Below, piece after piece: positions 60,521 through 64,000 of a DNA stretch of 64,000 bases (position 1 is the first letter of the stretch; every line of letters begins with the position of its first letter). A program made the translations under genes and the position numbers. The notes under the pieces were generated by a model that saw nothing but the letters and a program-made list of their open reading frames with translations, had not been told where the DNA came from and made no database searches. Origin of the DNA: Pseudothioglobus sp905182815 (GTDB lineage: Bacteria > Pseudomonadota > Gammaproteobacteria > PS1 > Pseudothioglobaceae); contig NZ_CP159805.1 of assembly GCF_048087625.1 (NCBI RefSeq), forward strand, positions 62,001-126,000. The letters run 5' to 3'.

Positions 60521-61582
60521 ATGATAAATAATCAAGAAGAATTAAGACAAACTGCAAATTTATTGGCTGCTAGAGGCAAAGGACTGCTTGCAGTAGATGA
60601 GTCTACTCCGACTATAGGAAAACGACTTGCTGGGATTAATGTAGAAAACACAGAAGAAAATCGTCAAGCCTATCGTGGAATGCTCTTTACTGCAGAAGGA
60701 ATTGGTGAATATATTAGTGGAGTCATCCTTTTTGAAGAGACACTTTATCAAAACCACCTTGATGGTGAAACTATGGTTTCTAAAATTAATAAGCTGGGAA
60801 TAATTCCAGGCATTAAGGTAGATAAAGGCTTAAGTCCATTAGCTGGGGGGCATGAAGTAGAGACGTGGTGTAAGGGTCTGGAAGGTCTTGCTGAAAGAAC
60901 TGCTGAGTACTATAAACAAGGAGCACGTTTCGCAAAATGGCGCGCTGTATTGCAAATTACTGCTGATGGATGCCCTACAGATCTTGCAATAAGGGAGAAT
61001 GCTTGGGGCCTTGCAAGATATGCAAAAATTTGTCAGGTGTCAGGACTTGTTCCCATTATTGAGCCTGAAATTTTAATGGATGGGAATCACACTATTGAGA
61101 AGACAGCAGAAGTTCAAGAGAAGGTCTTGGTTGAAGTCTATAAAGCTTGCTCAGAAAATAGTGTTTTCTTAGAGGGAACATTATTAAAACCTTCAATGAC
61201 TGTTTCTGGCGCTGATAATTCCAATAAAGCTGGCTCAGAAGAGGTTGCCAAGATGACAGTTCGCACAATGAATCGTTGTGTGCCAGCTGCAGTTCCAGGA
61301 ATTATGTTTCTTTCGGGCGGGTTAACTGAAGAAGACGCTTCTGTTTATCTTAATACTATGAATAGTATTGAACATAAGAGCGCTACCAGTTTGACGTTTT
61401 CTTATGGAAGGGCTTTACAGCAATCATGTTTACAGGCTTGGAAAGGAAGTGATATTGAAGCAGGCCAAAAAGCCTTAATGGCAAGATGCCAAGCTAATTC
61501 AGAGTCTTCTACTGGTGATTATGTTGCTGGTTCTCAGCCTTCATCTCAAGACACATTATTCGAAGCTGGTTATAAGTATTAA
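60521..61582 (+). CDS. fba: Fructose-bisphosphate aldolase, class I
   Basis: A 353-residue Schiff-base aldolase of the animal/plant-like type. LLAVDESTPTIGKRLAGI is the N-terminal signature, VIEPEILMDG-like IIEPEILMDGNH and LEGTLLKPSMTVSG carry the Schiff-base Lys, and the chain ends in Tyr (AGYKY), as in class I aldolases. Length is normal. Last gene of the tkt-gap-pgk-pyk-fba unit, 25 nt after pyk. Confidence 0.96.
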   Translation: MINNQEELRQTANLLAARGKGLLAVDESTPTIGKRLAGINVENTEENRQAYRGMLFTAEGIGEYISGVILFEETLYQNHLDGETMVSKINKLGIIPGIKVDKGLSPLAGGHEVETWCKGLEGLAERTAEYYKQGARFAKWRAVLQITADGCPTDLAIRENAWGLARYAKICQVSGLVPIIEPEILMDGNHTIEKTAEVQEKVLVEVYKACSENSVFLEGTLLKPSMTVSGADNSNKAGSEEVAKMTVRTMNRCVPAAVPGIMFLSGGLTEEDASVYLNTMNSIEHKSATSLTFSYGRALQQSCLQAWKGSDIEAGQKALMARCQANSESSTGDYVAGSQPSSQDTLFEAGYKY

Positions 61583-61641
61583 TCTTTGCTTTTTATCAGA
61601 TTTAGACTTAAGAATTTAGTTTAAAGCTTAAAGCGTATAAT

Positions 61642-61670
61642 AAAAGGCCCGAATTATGTCGGGCCTTTTG
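61642..61670 (+). terminator. Intrinsic terminator after fba
   Basis: AAAAGGCCCGA/TCGGGCCTTTT is an 11-bp perfect stem with a 7-nt loop, followed by GTATT. It ends the tkt-fba transcript. It lies 21 nt before the mnmG start codon. Confidence 0.9.
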
Positions 61671-61690
61671 TATTGTAAAAACAAAAACGA

Positions 61691-63562
61691 ATGAATAAAA
61701 GTAAATATTACCCAGTAATTGTTGTTGGTGGAGGCCATGCTGGAACTGAGGCAGCTCTTGCATCAGCTAGAATGGGTGTCGATACATTGCTAATAACTCA
61801 TAATGTGGAGACACTTGGGCAGATGAGTTGTAATCCTGCGATTGGTGGTATTGGTAAGGGCCATCTTGTAAAAGAGATTGATGCAATGGGCGGCATAATG
61901 GCAAAAGCTATTGATGTATCAGGTATTCAGTTTAGAACACTTAACGCATCTAAAGGGCCAGCTGTAAGAGCTACCAGGGCTCAAGCAGATAGAATATTGT
62001 ATAAAGCAGCCATAAGAAGCAAAATTGAAAATCAAAAGAATCTAAGTTTATTTCAGCAGCCAGTTGACGATTTAATTATTGAAAATAACAGAGTTAAAGG
62101 CGTTGTAACGCAAATGGGCTTGGAGTTCTTTGCAGATAAAGTTATCTTAACTTCAGGTACTTTTTTAGGTGGAATTATTCATATTGGCAAACAGAATTAT
62201 CAAGGAGGAAGGGCTGGTGATGCACCAGCTAATGTTTTATCTGAACGGCTACGTTCTTATGACTTAGGTGTAGGGAGGCTCAAAACAGGAACTCCACCAC
62301 GCCTTGATGGAAGAACAATTAACTATAATGTCTTACAAAAACAAGAGGGTGATACCCCACTACCAACCTTCTCATTTATGGGGAGATCAACTGATCACCC
62401 AGAACAAATTCCATGTTTTATTACACATACGAATGCAAAAACTCATGAATATATTACTAATGGTCTAAAAGACTCGCCACTCTATAGTGGAAAAATAGAA
62501 GGCGTTGGCCCTCGATATTGCCCTTCAATTGAGGATAAGGTTGTTAGATTTGCAGAAAGAGACTCACATCAAATATTCGTTGAACCAGAAGGACTTACAA
62601 CTCATGAAGTGTATCCAAATGGCATTTCAACATCGCTAGCATTTGAAGTTCAAGAGGATTTTGTTAACTCTATTAAAGGTTTTGAAGATGCAAAGATCAT
62701 TCGTCCAGGCTACGCCATTGAATATGATTTTTTTGATCCAAGAGGGTTAAAACAAACACTAGAAGTTAAGAAAATATCAGGTCTTTTCTTTGCAGGACAG
62801 ATTAATGGCACTACTGGTTATGAAGAAGCCGCTGCACAAGGTTTGCTTGCTGGAATTAATGCTGCATTACAGATTCAAGAGAAAGACCCTTGGACCCCTA
62901 AACGGGACGAGTCTTATATTGGCGTTATGGTTGATGATTTGACGACCAAGGGGGCATCAGAGCCTTATCGGATGTTTACCTCTCGAGCTGAATATCGCCT
63001 TTTACTTCGAGAAGATAATGCTGATGAGAGATTAACTCCACAAGCTAGAAAAATGGGACTAGTTGATGATTTACGTTGGCTTTCTTTTAATGGAAAATAT
63101 GAGCAAGTAGCGAATGAGAAAAAACGTTTAAAGTCTTTTTGGGTTCAGTCAGGAGACGCCCAAGCAGAAAAAGTTTTGGGAATAAAGCTTAGTCATGAAT
63201 ATAGTTTAGAGGCTCTGTTAAAAAGACCAAATATTGACTATAAGCTGCTCAGTAAGATCGAAAATGCAAAGCCCTTTCTGGAAGATAGGATGATTATCGA
63301 GCAAGTAGAAAATCAAATTAAATATGAGGGCTATATAAAACGACAATTAGATGAAATTGAAAAATATCGTAAAAATGAGAACACTAAGCTTTCATCAAAT
63401 ATTGATTACAGTGAGATTAAAGCCTTATCCAATGAGGTTAGGCAAAAGCTTAATGAATACAAGCCTGAGACAATTGGTCAAGCTAGTAGAATTCAAGGCG
63501 TAACCCCAGCATCAATTTCTATTCTATTGGTTTTTCTGAAAACTTACAAAGCCCTGTCATGA
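61691..63562 (+). CDS. mnmG: tRNA uridine-5-carboxymethylaminomethyl modification enzyme MnmG (GidA)
   Basis: A 623-residue FAD protein which with MnmE modifies U34 of several tRNAs using methylene-THF and glycine or ammonia. N-terminal FAD motif VIVVGGGHAGTEAALAS, the GidA signatures GPRYCPSIEDK and GQINGTTGYEEAAAQGLLAG, and the C-terminal VRQKLNEYKPETIGQASRIQGVTPASI are present. Length is normal. It overlaps rsmG by ATGA. Confidence 0.97.
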   Translation: MNKSKYYPVIVVGGGHAGTEAALASARMGVDTLLITHNVETLGQMSCNPAIGGIGKGHLVKEIDAMGGIMAKAIDVSGIQFRTLNASKGPAVRATRAQADRILYKAAIRSKIENQKNLSLFQQPVDDLIIENNRVKGVVTQMGLEFFADKVILTSGTFLGGIIHIGKQNYQGGRAGDAPANVLSERLRSYDLGVGRLKTGTPPRLDGRTINYNVLQKQEGDTPLPTFSFMGRSTDHPEQIPCFITHTNAKTHEYITNGLKDSPLYSGKIEGVGPRYCPSIEDKVVRFAERDSHQIFVEPEGLTTHEVYPNGISTSLAFEVQEDFVNSIKGFEDAKIIRPGYAIEYDFFDPRGLKQTLEVKKISGLFFAGQINGTTGYEEAAAQGLLAGINAALQIQEKDPWTPKRDESYIGVMVDDLTTKGASEPYRMFTSRAEYRLLLREDNADERLTPQARKMGLVDDLRWLSFNGKYEQVANEKKRLKSFWVQSGDAQAEKVLGIKLSHEYSLEALLKRPNIDYKLLSKIENAKPFLEDRMIIEQVENQIKYEGYIKRQLDEIEKYRKNENTKLSSNIDYSEIKALSNEVRQKLNEYKPETIGQASRIQGVTPASISILLVFLKTYKALS

Positions 63563-64000
63563 ATGAAAACGAGAGGCTGCTCTGTGAAGGGGCGGAGTTA
63601 ATGAATGTTGATCTTTCAGAGTTTCAAGTGCAGCAGCTCCTTAGGTTTCATGCATTAATTATTAAATGGAATAAGGTATACAATTTAAGTGCCATACGCG
63701 ACCCTCTAGAGTCAATTAAAAAACACTTTTTGGATAGCCTTTCAATAGTATGTTTCATAAAGCCTGGATTATTACTAGATGTCGGCTCTGGCGCTGGCTT
63801 ACCTGGGATTATCATTGCAATTATGATGCCTAAAACTAGTGTTTTTGTCATCGATAGTGTTGGCAAAAAATGTCGATTTATGCAAACTGTAAAAACAGAA
63901 CTGTCTTTGACCAATCTGACAGTAGTTAATAGTAGAGTTGAGTCATTTAGTTATCATGAGTCTTTTCCTCAAATAACATCCCGAGCATTTTCAGATGTTG
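63559..64000 (+). CDS. rsmG: 16S rRNA (guanine(527)-N7)-methyltransferase RsmG, N-terminal part (partial)
   Basis: Starts at ATG 63559 overlapping the mnmG stop (ATGA) and runs off the window end after about 147 codons. YNLSAIRDPLESIKKHFLDS and LLDVGSGAGLPGIIIAIM (the SAM-binding loop) match RsmG/GidB. It methylates G527 of 16S rRNA. The mnmG-rsmG order is typical of bacterial chromosomes. The C-terminal end is not seen. Confidence 0.93.
   Translation, partial: MNENERLLCEGAELMNVDLSEFQVQQLLRFHALIIKWNKVYNLSAIRDPLESIKKHFLDSLSIVCFIKPGLLLDVGSGAGLPGIIIAIMMPKTSVFVIDSVGKKCRFMQTVKTELSLTNLTVVNSRVESFSYHESFPQITSRAFSDV

Noticed and set aside
1..64000. CRISPR arrays, rRNA genes, transposases or prophage genes
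   Set aside because: I saw no regularly spaced repeats, no rRNA-like sequence, and no transposase, integrase or phage structural motif in the protein set. The accessory regions are marked only by small repeats and composition.

Overview
The window is AT-rich, gene-dense bacterial chromosome. Proteins look gammaproteobacterial: the order nusA-infB-rbfA-truB, tesA divergent from ybbA-ybbP as in E. coli, and DolP, DjlA and PSRP homologues. The class I aldolase cluster tkt-gap-pgk-pyk-fba, a molybdenum formate dehydrogenase and a corrinoid/tetrahydrofolate demethylation operon together suggest a marine, partly methylotrophic gammaproteobacterium, perhaps near the SUP05/Thioglobus sulfur-oxidiser group. 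That placement is inference; the window holds no rRNA.

Layout. 1-12.3 kb is core housekeeping: end of nusA, infB, rbfA, truB, purD, rnhB, dolP, rsmI, tesA, ybbAP and coaE. 12.4-17 kb starts with an elongator tRNA-Met and becomes an accessory stretch in which a ~110-bp structured repeat (copies at 12.7 and 14.3 kb, a partial copy at 14.8 kb) alternates with single unrelated genes. One of these encodes a secreted HExxH protein. An Atm1-type ABC exporter follows. 17-27 kb is a mosaic of small secreted, redox and hydrolase genes, including a passenger-less inverse-autotransporter beta-barrel paired with a secreted cysteine-containing protein. 27-31.3 kb holds a 767-residue fusion of a PrnB/indoleamine-dioxygenase-like domain to a kynureninase-like PLP domain, a divergent Lrp/AsnC regulator, three overlapping micro-ORFs and an ETHE1-like persulfide dioxygenase. 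32-35 kb is modABC and an MFS transporter.

37-51.3 kb is the metabolic centre. From a well-formed sigma70 promoter with an upstream CRP-like site run a corrinoid protein, DUF1638 protein, MTHFR-like protein, methyl-THF:corrinoid methyltransferase, GFA-domain protein, RamA-like corrinoid activase and a non-pyrrolysine MttB-family methyltransferase. Then come formate-THF ligase, FdhD and a two-subunit NAD-linked formate dehydrogenase. Inferred logic: a methyl group from a quaternary or tertiary amine goes to the corrinoid, then to THF, is oxidised to formyl-THF, released as formate with ATP formation, and oxidised to CO2 with NADH formation. FolD/FchA steps must lie elsewhere. ModABC would supply the molybdenum.

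51.4-61.6 kb is central carbon metabolism: ppsR-ppsA on the minus strand, and divergently tkt-gap-pgk-pyk-fba, where pyk appears to start at an ATT codon. 61.7-64 kb starts the mnmG-rsmG operon; rsmG runs off the window end.
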